Shown one piece after another: positions 1 to 6,111 of a stretch of 22,665 bases of DNA. The stretch spans positions 1 to 22,665 of the forward strand of contig JAGGZG010000234.1 of the NCBI GenBank assembly GCA_021162125.1. The letters run 5' to 3'. The number at the start of each line of letters is the position of its first letter. The stretch's first letter is position 1. Origin of the DNA: Anaerolineae bacterium (GTDB lineage Bacteria; Chloroflexota; Anaerolineae; JACIWR01). Both the position numbers and the translations under genes were made by a program. The notes beneath the pieces are model-generated. The model was given only the letters and a program-made list of their open reading frames with translations. It ran no database searches and was not told the origin of the DNA.

Positions 1-351
1 GGTTAGGGGGTGGGGTGAGGGGAAAGAGAAACGGACGACCCGGCCTGGGAGAAGGCCCAGCCCAGCGTGGCGGCCCATTTCCTCACCCTCTTCGAACAAC
101 ACCTGCATACCGACACAGATGCCCAGCAATGGTCGGCCCTCTTCGACTACCCGGCGCAGCGTGTCCACCAGCCCAATGCGGCGCAGGCCGGCCATGCAAT
201 CGCCAAAGGCTCCCACGCCCGGCAGCACGACCTTTTCGGCAGCCGCCAAGACACGAGGGTCGCGGGTTACCCGTACCTCGGCTCCGACCGCCGACAGCGC
301 CTTTTGTACCGAGCGCACATTTCCGGCTCCGTAATCAATCAGTGCGATCAT
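1..351 (-). CDS. hisH: Imidazole glycerol phosphate synthase, glutaminase subunit HisH (partial)
   Basis: HisH supplies ammonia from glutamine to HisF in histidine biosynthesis (cytoplasmic HisHF complex). The window holds 117 codons, read from an ATG at 351; the 3' end lies beyond position 1. The N-terminus MIALIDYGAGNVRSV and the segment PGVGAFGDCM (about residues 44-53) are typical of class I glutamine amidotransferases. The nucleophile motif GICVGMQ (about 77-83) places the catalytic Cys at about 79. The distal His-Glu of the triad would lie outside the window. The start overlaps the hisB stop codon as ATGA, so the two genes are probably translationally coupled. It is the fifth structural gene of the his operon; hisA and hisF would be expected next, but that is inference. 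Confidence 0.95.
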   Translation of the reverse strand, partial: MIALIDYGAGNVRSVQKALSAVGAEVRVTRDPRVLAAAEKVVLPGVGAFGDCMAGLRRIGLVDTLRRVVEEGRPLLGICVGMQVLFEEGEEMGRHAGLGLLPGRVVRFSFPSPHPLT

Positions 352-947
352 AGTTTCCCCTTTGTCGAAGGCACCATTCCACTGCGGCGTGGGTCGAGAC
401 GGGTGGCAGCGTCCAGGGCGCGGCCCAGCGCCTTGAACAGGGCCTCGGCCTTGTGGTGATCGTCCCGCCCGTGGATGAGGCGGGCGTGGACGTTGGCGCG
501 GGCGGTGGCGGCGAAGGACTCGAAAAAGTGCGGGATCAGCGTCACCGGCAGCCCGCCGACGGTTGGCCCGGCCCAGTCCATCTCAGTCACGGCGTAGGGG
601 CGGCCGGAGAGGTCCACGGCAACGAAGGCCAGCGATTCATCCATCGGCACGTAGGCCGAGCCGATGCGGACGATGCCTGCCCGGTCGCCCAGGGCCTGGT
701 CAAAGGCCGCGCCCAGGGCCAGAGCCACGTCCTCGACCGTGTGGTGGGCATCCACGTGCAGGTCGCCGCTGGCCTGCACGGTCAGGTCGAACAGGCCGTG
801 GACGGCGAGGTGGGCCAGCATGTGGTCGAGGAAGCCGATGCCGGTATCCACCTGGTAGTGACCGGAGCCTTCGAGGGCCAGGGTCACCAGGATTTCGGTC
901 TCTCGTGTTTTGCGCTCGATATGAGCCTGGCGTGGTTGGGTGCTCAC
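348..947 (-). CDS. hisB: Imidazoleglycerol-phosphate dehydratase HisB
   Basis: Dehydrates imidazole glycerol phosphate to imidazole acetol phosphate. The 199-residue protein is the monofunctional dehydratase, without the histidinol-phosphatase domain fused in enterobacteria. The duplicated metal-binding motifs are present: FLDHMLAHLAVHG (39-51), DAHHTVEDVALALG (66-79), then DDHHKAEALFKALGRALD (162-179), giving the His-His...Glu ligand sets for the Mn site. The C-terminus GMVPSTKGKL is typical of the family. The start is GTG at 947, chosen because AGGAG lies a few bases upstream and no ATG fits the conserved N-terminus. The hisC stop codon sits inside that SD, so only 9 bases separate the genes. 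The end overlaps hisH by four bases. Confidence 0.97.
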   Translation of the reverse strand: MSTQPRQAHIERKTRETEILVTLALEGSGHYQVDTGIGFLDHMLAHLAVHGLFDLTVQASGDLHVDAHHTVEDVALALGAAFDQALGDRAGIVRIGSAYVPMDESLAFVAVDLSGRPYAVTEMDWAGPTVGGLPVTLIPHFFESFAATARANVHARLIHGRDDHHKAEALFKALGRALDAATRLDPRRSGMVPSTKGKL

Positions 948-956
948 TTCTTTCTC

Positions 957-2042
957 CTAATCCAGTGCGCGCAGGGCTACCAGCAGCGCTTCGTTCTGTT
1001 CCGGGCGGCCCACGCTGATGCGGACGTATCCGGCCATGGCGGGATCAGAAAATCTGCGTATCAGGATGCCCCGCCGGGCCAGCGCATCCACCACCTCCCG
1101 GCCAGAGCGGTCTCGTAGGCGGCAGAGGATGAAATTGGCCTGACTGGGGAGTGGCTCCAGCCAGGGGAGCGTCGCCAGTTCCTCTCGAAGCCGTTCCCGC
1201 TCAGCGATCAGACGGGCCACGTTGGCCTGCACGGCCTCCAGATTAGCCAGGGTGGCCAGCGCGGCCACTACTGCCGCCGCGTTGACGTTGTACGGGGGCA
1301 GGATCCGTTCCAGGTAGCGAGTCATCCTCGGTGCAAGCAGAGCGTACCCCAGCCGCAGCCCGGCCATCCCGGCCCACTTGCTGAAAGTGCGGATAATCAC
1401 CAGGTTCTCGTGGTCAGACAGGAGAGGCTTGCAACTCTCCCCGCCAAACTCAATGTACGCCTCGTCCACCGCCACCACCAGGGGCAACTCCAATAACCGC
1501 CGTATCGCATCCAGAGGAATAGCCTGACCATCGGGGTTGCCGGGCGAGACGAGGAACAGCAACCGGGCGTCCCCTTTGCTCTCCTGCACTGCTGTCTCGA
1601 CGGCAGCCACGTCCATCGCAAAATCCGCCCGGCGAGGGATGGATAACACCCGGCAGCGGTTCACCTCGGCAAAGAAGCGATACATGCTGAAAGTTGGAGG
1701 GCAGACGACCACCGACTGGCCCGGCTCGACGAACAGGCGGATCAAGAGGTCAATCAATTCATCGGCTCCATTGCTCAACACAACCTGTTCTGGCGCGACG
1801 CCGGCGTAACGGGCCACCGCCTGGTGCAGGAGCCGGTAGTCGGGGTAGAAGGCGTAGTCCGGGTAGGCGGCCAGGGCCTGGGCCACCTGGGGCGACGGGC
1901 CAAAGGGGTTCTCGTTGGCGTCCAGCCGGATCAATTGCTCAACCCTCAGGCCGGCGCGGGCGGCCGCCGCTTCCATGTCCGGCGGCTCGTAGGGTTCTAT
2001 CGTGTCAAGATATGGGTGGGTGGGGGCTTCAATCCTGGTCAT
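957..2042 (-). CDS. hisC: Histidinol-phosphate aminotransferase HisC
   Basis: PLP-dependent class I/II aminotransferase that converts imidazole acetol phosphate plus glutamate to histidinol phosphate. At 361 residues it has the usual family length. Visible motifs are LDANENPFGPSP (40-51), SPGNPDG (166-172), DEAYIEF (193-199), and the Schiff-base lysine in TFSKWAGMAGLRLGYA (Lys about 222). The ATG at 2042 is preceded by AGGAG with nine bases of spacing. It follows hisD by 24 bases and precedes hisB by 9. The related cobalamin enzyme CobD or aromatic aminotransferases share these motifs, but the position between hisD and hisB makes HisC clear. Confidence 0.96.
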   Translation of the reverse strand: MTRIEAPTHPYLDTIEPYEPPDMEAAAARAGLRVEQLIRLDANENPFGPSPQVAQALAAYPDYAFYPDYRLLHQAVARYAGVAPEQVVLSNGADELIDLLIRLFVEPGQSVVVCPPTFSMYRFFAEVNRCRVLSIPRRADFAMDVAAVETAVQESKGDARLLFLVSPGNPDGQAIPLDAIRRLLELPLVVAVDEAYIEFGGESCKPLLSDHENLVIIRTFSKWAGMAGLRLGYALLAPRMTRYLERILPPYNVNAAAVVAALATLANLEAVQANVARLIAERERLREELATLPWLEPLPSQANFILCRLRDRSGREVVDALARRGILIRRFSDPAMAGYVRISVGRPEQNEALLVALRALD

Positions 2043-2066
2043 GGGCTGTATCTCCTGATGATGTCC

Positions 2067-3422
2067 TTACCGTCGGGCGGTGGCTGCGGCGGCGTGGGCG
2101 GTGAGCGATTCGGCGCGGGCCAGGCGGGCGGCCACCGGGCTAAGGCGGGCTGCAGTGTCGGCATCCAGAGCGATGACGCTGGTGATTTTGACGAAGTCGA
2201 GCACGTTCACCGGCGATGCGAAACGGGCCGTGCCGCTGGTGGGCATCACGTGGCTCGGCCCGGCCACGTAATCCCCCAGCACCTCGAACGAGTGCTCGCC
2301 CAGGAAAAGCCCGCCGGCGTTGCGGATGCGTTCGGCCCACACCTCCGGCTCCCGGACGGAGAGGCAGAGGTGCTCCGGGGCGAACTCGTCGGCCAAACGA
2401 ACGGCGGTCTCCAGGTCGGGGGTGAGGACGATGCCACCCTGCCCGGCCAGCGACGCCGCGATGACGTCCGCCCGGCTGAGGTCTTCCATCTGCCGGGCGA
2501 CCTCGGCCTGCACCGCCTCTGCCAGCCGGCGGGAGGGGGTGAGCAGGATGGCAGTGGCCAGCACGTCGTGCTCTGCCTGGGCCAGGAGGTCGGCGGCCAC
2601 CCAGGCCGGGTTGGCCGAATCGTCGGCCACGACCACCGTCTCGGTTGGGCCGTACAGGCCGTCCAGTCCCACCTGGCCGTAGACCTGCCGCTTGGCCAGC
2701 GTGGTGAAAAGTCCCCCCGCTCCCACGATCTTGTCCACCCGAGGCACCGAGGCAGTGCCGTAAGCGAGCGCAGCGATAGCCTGCGCGCCACCCAGCCGGT
2801 AGAGCCGGTCCACCCCGGCGACGTGGGCCGCGGCCAGGATGACATCGGACACCAGCCCGTCCTCGCGCCCCGGCGGAGTGCAGATGAAGACCTCATCCAC
2901 ACCAGCCACGCGCGCCGGGATCACGGTCATCAGCAGGGACGAGGGCAGCGGGGCGGTGCCGCCGGGCACGTAGACGCCCACCCGCGCCAGCGGTGTCACC
3001 CGTTGGCCCAATGTCCCCCCCATTTCGGTCGTCGTCCAGGAGGAGATGGGTTGGCGGGCGTGAAAGGCGTGGATGCGCTCGGCGGCCAGGTGCAGCGCGT
3101 TGGCCAGGTCGGGGGGGAGGGAGTCGTAGGCAGCTCCCAGGGCGTCCACCGGTACCTCGATCTCGTCGAGGGTCAGGCCGTCAATGCGGGCCGTCCAGTC
3201 GCGCAGTGCCTCGTCGCCGCGCTGGCGCACGTCGGCCAGGATGCGGGCCACGGCCTCCTGGGGGGGCAGTTCTTCGCCGAAGACGCGGCGGATGCCCGCC
3301 CGCACCGCTTCCGGCACCTCGTCGAGGGCCATCACCTCCCGCCGCCGGAGCACCGTCTGCCGGGCTTGTTCCCAGTCCTCATAAATCCTCAACGTCATTC
3401 CCCCTGTCCCCCTGTTTCTCAC
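2067..3422 (-). CDS. hisD: Histidinol dehydrogenase HisD
   Basis: Zn-dependent, NAD-linked four-electron oxidation of histidinol to histidine, the last two steps of the pathway. At 451 residues the length is normal. Landmarks are VYVPGGTAPLPSSLLM (150-165), the Zn ligand segment AQAEHD (281-286), the catalytic Glu-His pair in FAPEH (347-351), GDYVAGPSHVMPTSGTARF (383-401), and a C-terminal His in ESLTAHA. The GTG start at 3422 is chosen because AGGAGG lies six bases upstream. An internal ATG at 3398 has only a crowded G-run before it. With the GTG start the gene overlaps the end of hisG by 44 bases. The extra N-terminal residues NRGTGG come from two tandem copies of an 8-base repeat (see findings), so the true start is slightly uncertain. 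Confidence 0.96.
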   Translation of the reverse strand: MRNRGTGGMTLRIYEDWEQARQTVLRRREVMALDEVPEAVRAGIRRVFGEELPPQEAVARILADVRQRGDEALRDWTARIDGLTLDEIEVPVDALGAAYDSLPPDLANALHLAAERIHAFHARQPISSWTTTEMGGTLGQRVTPLARVGVYVPGGTAPLPSSLLMTVIPARVAGVDEVFICTPPGREDGLVSDVILAAAHVAGVDRLYRLGGAQAIAALAYGTASVPRVDKIVGAGGLFTTLAKRQVYGQVGLDGLYGPTETVVVADDSANPAWVAADLLAQAEHDVLATAILLTPSRRLAEAVQAEVARQMEDLSRADVIAASLAGQGGIVLTPDLETAVRLADEFAPEHLCLSVREPEVWAERIRNAGGLFLGEHSFEVLGDYVAGPSHVMPTSGTARFASPVNVLDFVKITSVIALDADTAARLSPVAARLARAESLTAHAAAATARR

Positions 3423-4431
3423 CTCTTGCCTCCTGAACTGCCTCCATCATGGCCCGGTAGCGGGCCGGCTCTTCCTCGAAGATATAGGCCACCGGCGCCA
3501 CGACGACGCCGCTACCGCCGATGGCCCGTAGTTCGGCCACCACCTGGAAGAGTTGTTCCCGGCGCACGACGATGTGCACAGCGTACCAGTTGGGATCCCC
3601 GTCCCGAACGATCACCGGTGAGATTGTTGGCCCCTGGAGTCCGCTGAGGGCGTCCTGGGCAAACATCCGCTCGGCAATGGCCTGGGGCGATGCGCCCCGC
3701 ATATTGGCGAACACGGCCACGTGGTCCGCAGCGCGCAGGTGTGCCTCGACGAACTCCAGCAACTTGCGGGCCACATCCAGCACCTCCGGGCGCGCTTTGA
3801 GAGCGGGCCGATTGGCGATCAGAGCAGCCTGGGAGTGAAGGATGACGCCGTCGTCCAGGGGGCGCAGCCGGTTGTCACGCAACGTCTGCCCGGATGAGAC
3901 CAGGTCGGCGATGATGTCGGCGTAGCCGATGGCCGGGGCGACCTCCAATGTTCCTTCAGCGTTGATGATGGCGAAGGAAGTGACAGCGTGGCGGGTCAGA
4001 AAGTCGCCGGTGAGGTGGGGGAACTTGGTCGCTACGCGGAGCGGCCGGGACAAGGTGCGGGCATAGGTGACCAGGTCGGCCATCGTGTGCACCGTCTCCC
4101 ACTCTTCCGGCACGGCCAGGCACAGGTGGCACTTGCCGAAGTTGAGGGCGTCGTGGAGTACCAGCACTGCGCCGTTGTCGCCCTGGCGTTCGGCCACCAC
4201 GTCCATCCCGGTGATGCCGAAATCTACACTCCCGTCGCGCACGCTGACCACGATGTCGCCGGGACGCTGAAAGAGCACAGTCAGCCCCGGCAGGGCCGGG
4301 ATGCGGGCGGCGTACTGGCGGGGGTTGGGCTTATCCACTTCCAAACCGCAGGCGACCAGAAAATTTAGTGCAGCCTGGGCCAGGCGGCCCTTGCTGGGCA
4401 GTGAGAGACGAATGTCAGTACGTTGGTCCAT
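3379..4431 (-). CDS. hisG: ATP phosphoribosyltransferase HisG, long form
   Basis: First enzyme of histidine synthesis: condenses ATP with PRPP. The N-terminal catalytic domain starts RLSLPSKGRLAQAALNFL and includes the PRPP-binding stretch EVAPAIGYADIIADLVSSG. The C-terminal part (NWYAVHIVVRREQLFQVVAELRAIGGSGVVVAPVAYIFE) is a HisG_C ACT-like domain, normally the site of histidine feedback inhibition. This is therefore the long, HisZ-independent form. The ATG at 4431 is preferred, with GAGGAG eleven bases upstream. A TTG at 4452 in the same frame lies inside the tail of the attenuator terminator and is unlikely. The protein is about 350 residues, longer than the usual 285-300; part of the excess is the tail EKQGDRGNDVEDL, encoded where hisG overlaps hisD. 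Confidence 0.96.
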   Translation of the reverse strand: MDQRTDIRLSLPSKGRLAQAALNFLVACGLEVDKPNPRQYAARIPALPGLTVLFQRPGDIVVSVRDGSVDFGITGMDVVAERQGDNGAVLVLHDALNFGKCHLCLAVPEEWETVHTMADLVTYARTLSRPLRVATKFPHLTGDFLTRHAVTSFAIINAEGTLEVAPAIGYADIIADLVSSGQTLRDNRLRPLDDGVILHSQAALIANRPALKARPEVLDVARKLLEFVEAHLRAADHVAVFANMRGASPQAIAERMFAQDALSGLQGPTISPVIVRDGDPNWYAVHIVVRREQLFQVVAELRAIGGSGVVVAPVAYIFEEEPARYRAMMEAVQEARGEKQGDRGNDVEDL

Positions 4432-4459
4432 ATGATTGGATACTCCTCGCAAATAAAAA

Positions 4460-4485
4460 GCCCTCGCCGGGTTGACCGGGAGGGC
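4460..4485 (-). terminator. Attenuator terminator of the his operon
   Basis: On the minus strand, GCCCTC and then CCGG (4485-4476) pair with CCGG and GAGGGC (4470-4460). This gives a 10-bp GC-rich stem with one bulged C and a 5-base loop. A T-tract TTTTTATTT (4459-4451) follows directly. It lies between the leader-peptide stop codon and hisG, in the orientation of the operon, which is where an attenuator belongs rather than an end-of-operon terminator. A small hairpin, CCGAAT/ATTCGG (4501-4485), sits immediately upstream and shares one base with the stem. Confidence 0.9.
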
Positions 4486-4550
4486 CGAATAAGCAATTCG
4501 GGGATTAGCTCAGGTAAACCAACCCTGACCTTCCCAGTCGAGTGGCAAGG
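4474..4550 (-). promoter_or_regulatory. Alternative leader RNA structures (antiterminator and 1:2 hairpin) of the his attenuator
   Basis: Two mutually exclusive pairings share one segment. Antiterminator: GACUGGGAAGG (4539-4529) pairs with CCUCCCGGUC (4483-4474), ten pairs with one bulged A and one G-U, consuming the left arm of the terminator. Competing 1:2 hairpin: CCUUGCCA (4550-4543) pairs with UGGGAAGG (4536-4529), seven pairs around one G-G mismatch with a 6-base loop. A ribosome stalled on the His codons (4569-4555) would cover the 4550-4543 arm, free the middle segment and allow antitermination. A ribosome that runs on would let the 1:2 hairpin and the terminator form. Pairings were worked out by hand; energies were not computed. 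Confidence 0.82.
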
Positions 4551-4596
4551 GATCGTGATGATGGTGGTGAATGGAGGTTCCTGCGGTAGTGATCAT
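4510..4596 (-). CDS. hisL: His operon leader peptide with five consecutive histidine codons
   Basis: A 28-codon reading frame from an ATG at 4596 to a TGA at 4512-4510. It begins MITTAGTSI, then has codons CAC CAC CAT CAT CAC (4569-4555), five histidines in a row, and then DPLPLDWEGQ and a short tail ending WFT. It lies between a strong promoter and a T-tract terminator in front of hisG. The run of the very amino acid made by the operon marks it as a regulatory leader peptide whose translation senses charged tRNA-His. The predicted transcription start (about 4599) leaves only about three bases before the ATG, with no room for an SD, so it would be translated from a leaderless mRNA. The symbol is given by functional analogy with enterobacterial hisL; no homology is implied. 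Confidence 0.9.
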   Translation of the reverse strand: MITTAGTSIHHHHHDPLPLDWEGQGWFT

Positions 4597-4605
4597 AGTG
4601 GCGGT

Positions 4606-4634
4606 ATTATACCATCCATTATGGGGGAAGTCAA
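4606..4634 (-). promoter_or_regulatory. Sigma70-type promoter of the his operon
   Basis: On the minus strand the -35 box is TTGACT (4634-4629), then a 17-base spacer, then a perfect -10 TATAAT (4611-4606). The predicted transcription start is near 4599, three bases before the leader-peptide ATG. Promoter strength fits an operon controlled mainly by downstream attenuation. Confidence 0.88.
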
Positions 4635-4649
4635 ACGAGGTGTGACGTG

Positions 4650-4684
4650 AGGTGCGACGCACCTTGCTGCCCGCCATTTGGCGG
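4650..4684. promoter_or_regulatory. Two adjacent palindromes between divergent promoters (possible operators)
   Basis: AGGTGCG-A-CGCACCT (4650-4664) is a perfect 7-bp inverted repeat around one base. CCGCCA-TT-TGGCGG (4671-4684) is a perfect 6-bp inverted repeat. They lie 16 bp or more upstream of the his -35 box and 67-100 bp upstream of the promoter facing the other way. Protein-binding sites are possible; no regulator is encoded nearby, so this is inference from symmetry and position. Confidence 0.4.
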
Positions 4685-4750
4685 CACGAGGAGGTCTGGG
4701 GGGTGACCGCCGGCTTTCCCCAAATCCTGTTCCCAATCTGAAAGGCACTC

Positions 4751-4779
4751 TGGACATTTCACGAAAAATCAGATAGAAT
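4751..4779 (+). promoter_or_regulatory. Sigma70-type promoter of the PDZ membrane protein gene
   Basis: -35 TGGACA (4751-4756), a 17-base spacer, and -10 TAGAAT (4774-4779); each box matches consensus at five of six positions. The predicted start near 4786 gives a 5' leader of about 44 bases to the GTG at 4830. It is divergent from the his promoter. Confidence 0.7.
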
Positions 4780-4829
4780 AAAGCATCGCTCATCCGCGTA
4801 TGCTCATAGTTGTCGCCGGGAGGGGGGCT

Positions 4830-6065
4830 GTGCGAAAGAATCTGTCACAGGGTTTGCTGATCGGGCTCGCGGTTCTGGTTTTTGTCGCCGGGCTGCGAGC
4901 TTACGTTTATGAGCGGCGACTGCCATCTCTGGGATTCCTGTGGAACAACACCAGTGGCGTGGTGTACGCGGTCCATCGCGGTGGGCCAGCAGAGGCGGCC
5001 GGCATGCGCGTCGGCGATGTGTTTCTGGAGATGGAAGGTGTGCCTATCACCGAGCGTGACCAGTTCCGCCGGACATGGGAGGCCGTACCTCCCGGCCAGG
5101 ACGTGTCCATCGTCGTGGAACGAGACGGTGAGCTGGAGTTTCTCGTGCTCTTCACTGCGCCCATGTCCCCCCAGCTGGAGGGTCTCGCCGTCTATTACTG
5201 GATCGCCCTGATTTTCTGGGCCAGCGGCGTGGTCACTTATTTGGCGCGAGGCCACGACCGGGTTTCCATGCTGTTTCTGCTCTTCTGCCTGGCAGCGGCG
5301 GTGGCCCTCTTCAGCAACACCAACGTCAACCTCACGTTCGTCCGCTGGACGGGTGCTTTGCAGCGAGTGGCGACGGGCCTGGCCGGCGCATGTCTGCTGC
5401 ACCTGGCGCTGCACTTCCCGGAGGAAAAGCGCCTGCACCCGCAAGTCCGTGCCCTGCTCCTGGCCCTTTTCTACGGGCCGGGCCTGCTCCTCGGCGGATT
5501 GAACGCTTATTTCTACCCCCGTCAGCTCCAGGGCGAGTTTACCTGGCTGTTCAACGTCTTTTTCCTGTGGGTGCCGCTGTGCTTCGTGGGTTGGGCAGCG
5601 GCTTTGGTGCACACCATCCGTAGCGCCGCAGATCAAAAGGTGAGGCAGCAGGCGCGGGAGATGGCGGCCGGCATCACGCTTACCCTGCTGCCCTTCGCGG
5701 CTCTGCTGGTGGTAAACGTAGCGTATCACATGGCGTTTCACCGCACGCTGGTGGACGTCCGTCTGGCGGTGACCACCCTCCTCGTCTTCCCTATGAGCCT
5801 GGGATACGCCATCCTGAAACAGCGGTCTGTGTGGAATGTGGAGGCGCTGGTCAATCGAGGGCTGGTTTATCTGAGCCTGGGGGTCATCCTGTTGTTCACC
5901 TATTTCGTGCTGGTGGCAACGCTGGGGCGGCTGTGGGGTGTGGCCATCTCGTGGGGGGTGTTCGCCGTTGGTGCGCTGGCCGCTCTGATCGTGGCGTTTC
6001 TGGCTCTCATGCTGCGGCCAGTGGTACAGACTATGGTGCACCGTCTGTTTTTCCGCCAGGATTGA
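4830..6065 (+). CDS. PDZ-domain multi-spanning membrane protein (sensor-like, kinase domain absent)
   Basis: About 411 residues. An N-terminal membrane segment (about 8-25) is followed by a PDZ-like domain (about 38-108: FLWNNTSGVVYAVHRGGPAE, then AAGMRVGDVFLEMEGVPI), then about eight hydrophobic segments. The last part (VNRGLVYLSLGVILLFTYFV ... LRPVVQTMVHRLFFRQD) resembles the membrane sensory half of Chloroflexota histidine kinases, where 'DRxFYRxxYD' leads into the kinase. Here the protein stops exactly there and no HisKA/HATPase follows. The PDZ part may bind exported or misfolded peptides. The GTG at 4830 is favoured because GGAGGGG lies just upstream; an ATG at 4800 in frame has no SD. 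It is transcribed from its own promoter, divergent from his. The function is not known. Confidence 0.8.
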   Translation: MRKNLSQGLLIGLAVLVFVAGLRAYVYERRLPSLGFLWNNTSGVVYAVHRGGPAEAAGMRVGDVFLEMEGVPITERDQFRRTWEAVPPGQDVSIVVERDGELEFLVLFTAPMSPQLEGLAVYYWIALIFWASGVVTYLARGHDRVSMLFLLFCLAAAVALFSNTNVNLTFVRWTGALQRVATGLAGACLLHLALHFPEEKRLHPQVRALLLALFYGPGLLLGGLNAYFYPRQLQGEFTWLFNVFFLWVPLCFVGWAAALVHTIRSAADQKVRQQAREMAAGITLTLLPFAALLVVNVAYHMAFHRTLVDVRLAVTTLLVFPMSLGYAILKQRSVWNVEALVNRGLVYLSLGVILLFTYFVLVATLGRLWGVAISWGVFAVGALAALIVAFLALMLRPVVQTMVHRLFFRQD

Positions 6066-6067
6066 CT

Positions 6068-6108
6068 AGCAGGTGACGGGCACTCCCTTGAAGTGCCCGT
6101 CACCTGCT
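6068..6108. terminator. Perfect 17-bp inverted repeat between convergent genes (likely bidirectional terminator)
   Basis: AGCAGGTGACGGGCACT (6068-6084) and its exact reverse complement (6092-6108) flank a 7-base loop. It fills the 46-bp gap between the stop codon at 6065 and the convergent stop at 6112. No T-tract follows on either strand, so termination would not be of the textbook type. Confidence 0.65.
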
Positions 6109-6111
6109 CGA

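Noticed and set aside
1824..3647. A long open frame on the plus strand opposite hisC, hisD and hisG (about 600 codons)
   Set aside because: It is antisense to three clear his genes, has no family-like sequence, and arises from GC-rich codon bias on the complementary strand.
4593..4793. A 66-codon minus-strand frame running across the his promoter
   Set aside because: It would need transcription from upstream of the strong promoter, has no SD and is not family-like. The His-rich frame at 4596-4510 fits much better.
4845..6041. A 398-codon frame on the minus strand opposite the PDZ membrane protein gene
   Set aside because: His/Gln-rich low-complexity protein typical of the antisense of a hydrophobic gene; no SD or promoter; the plus-strand gene has recognisable domains.
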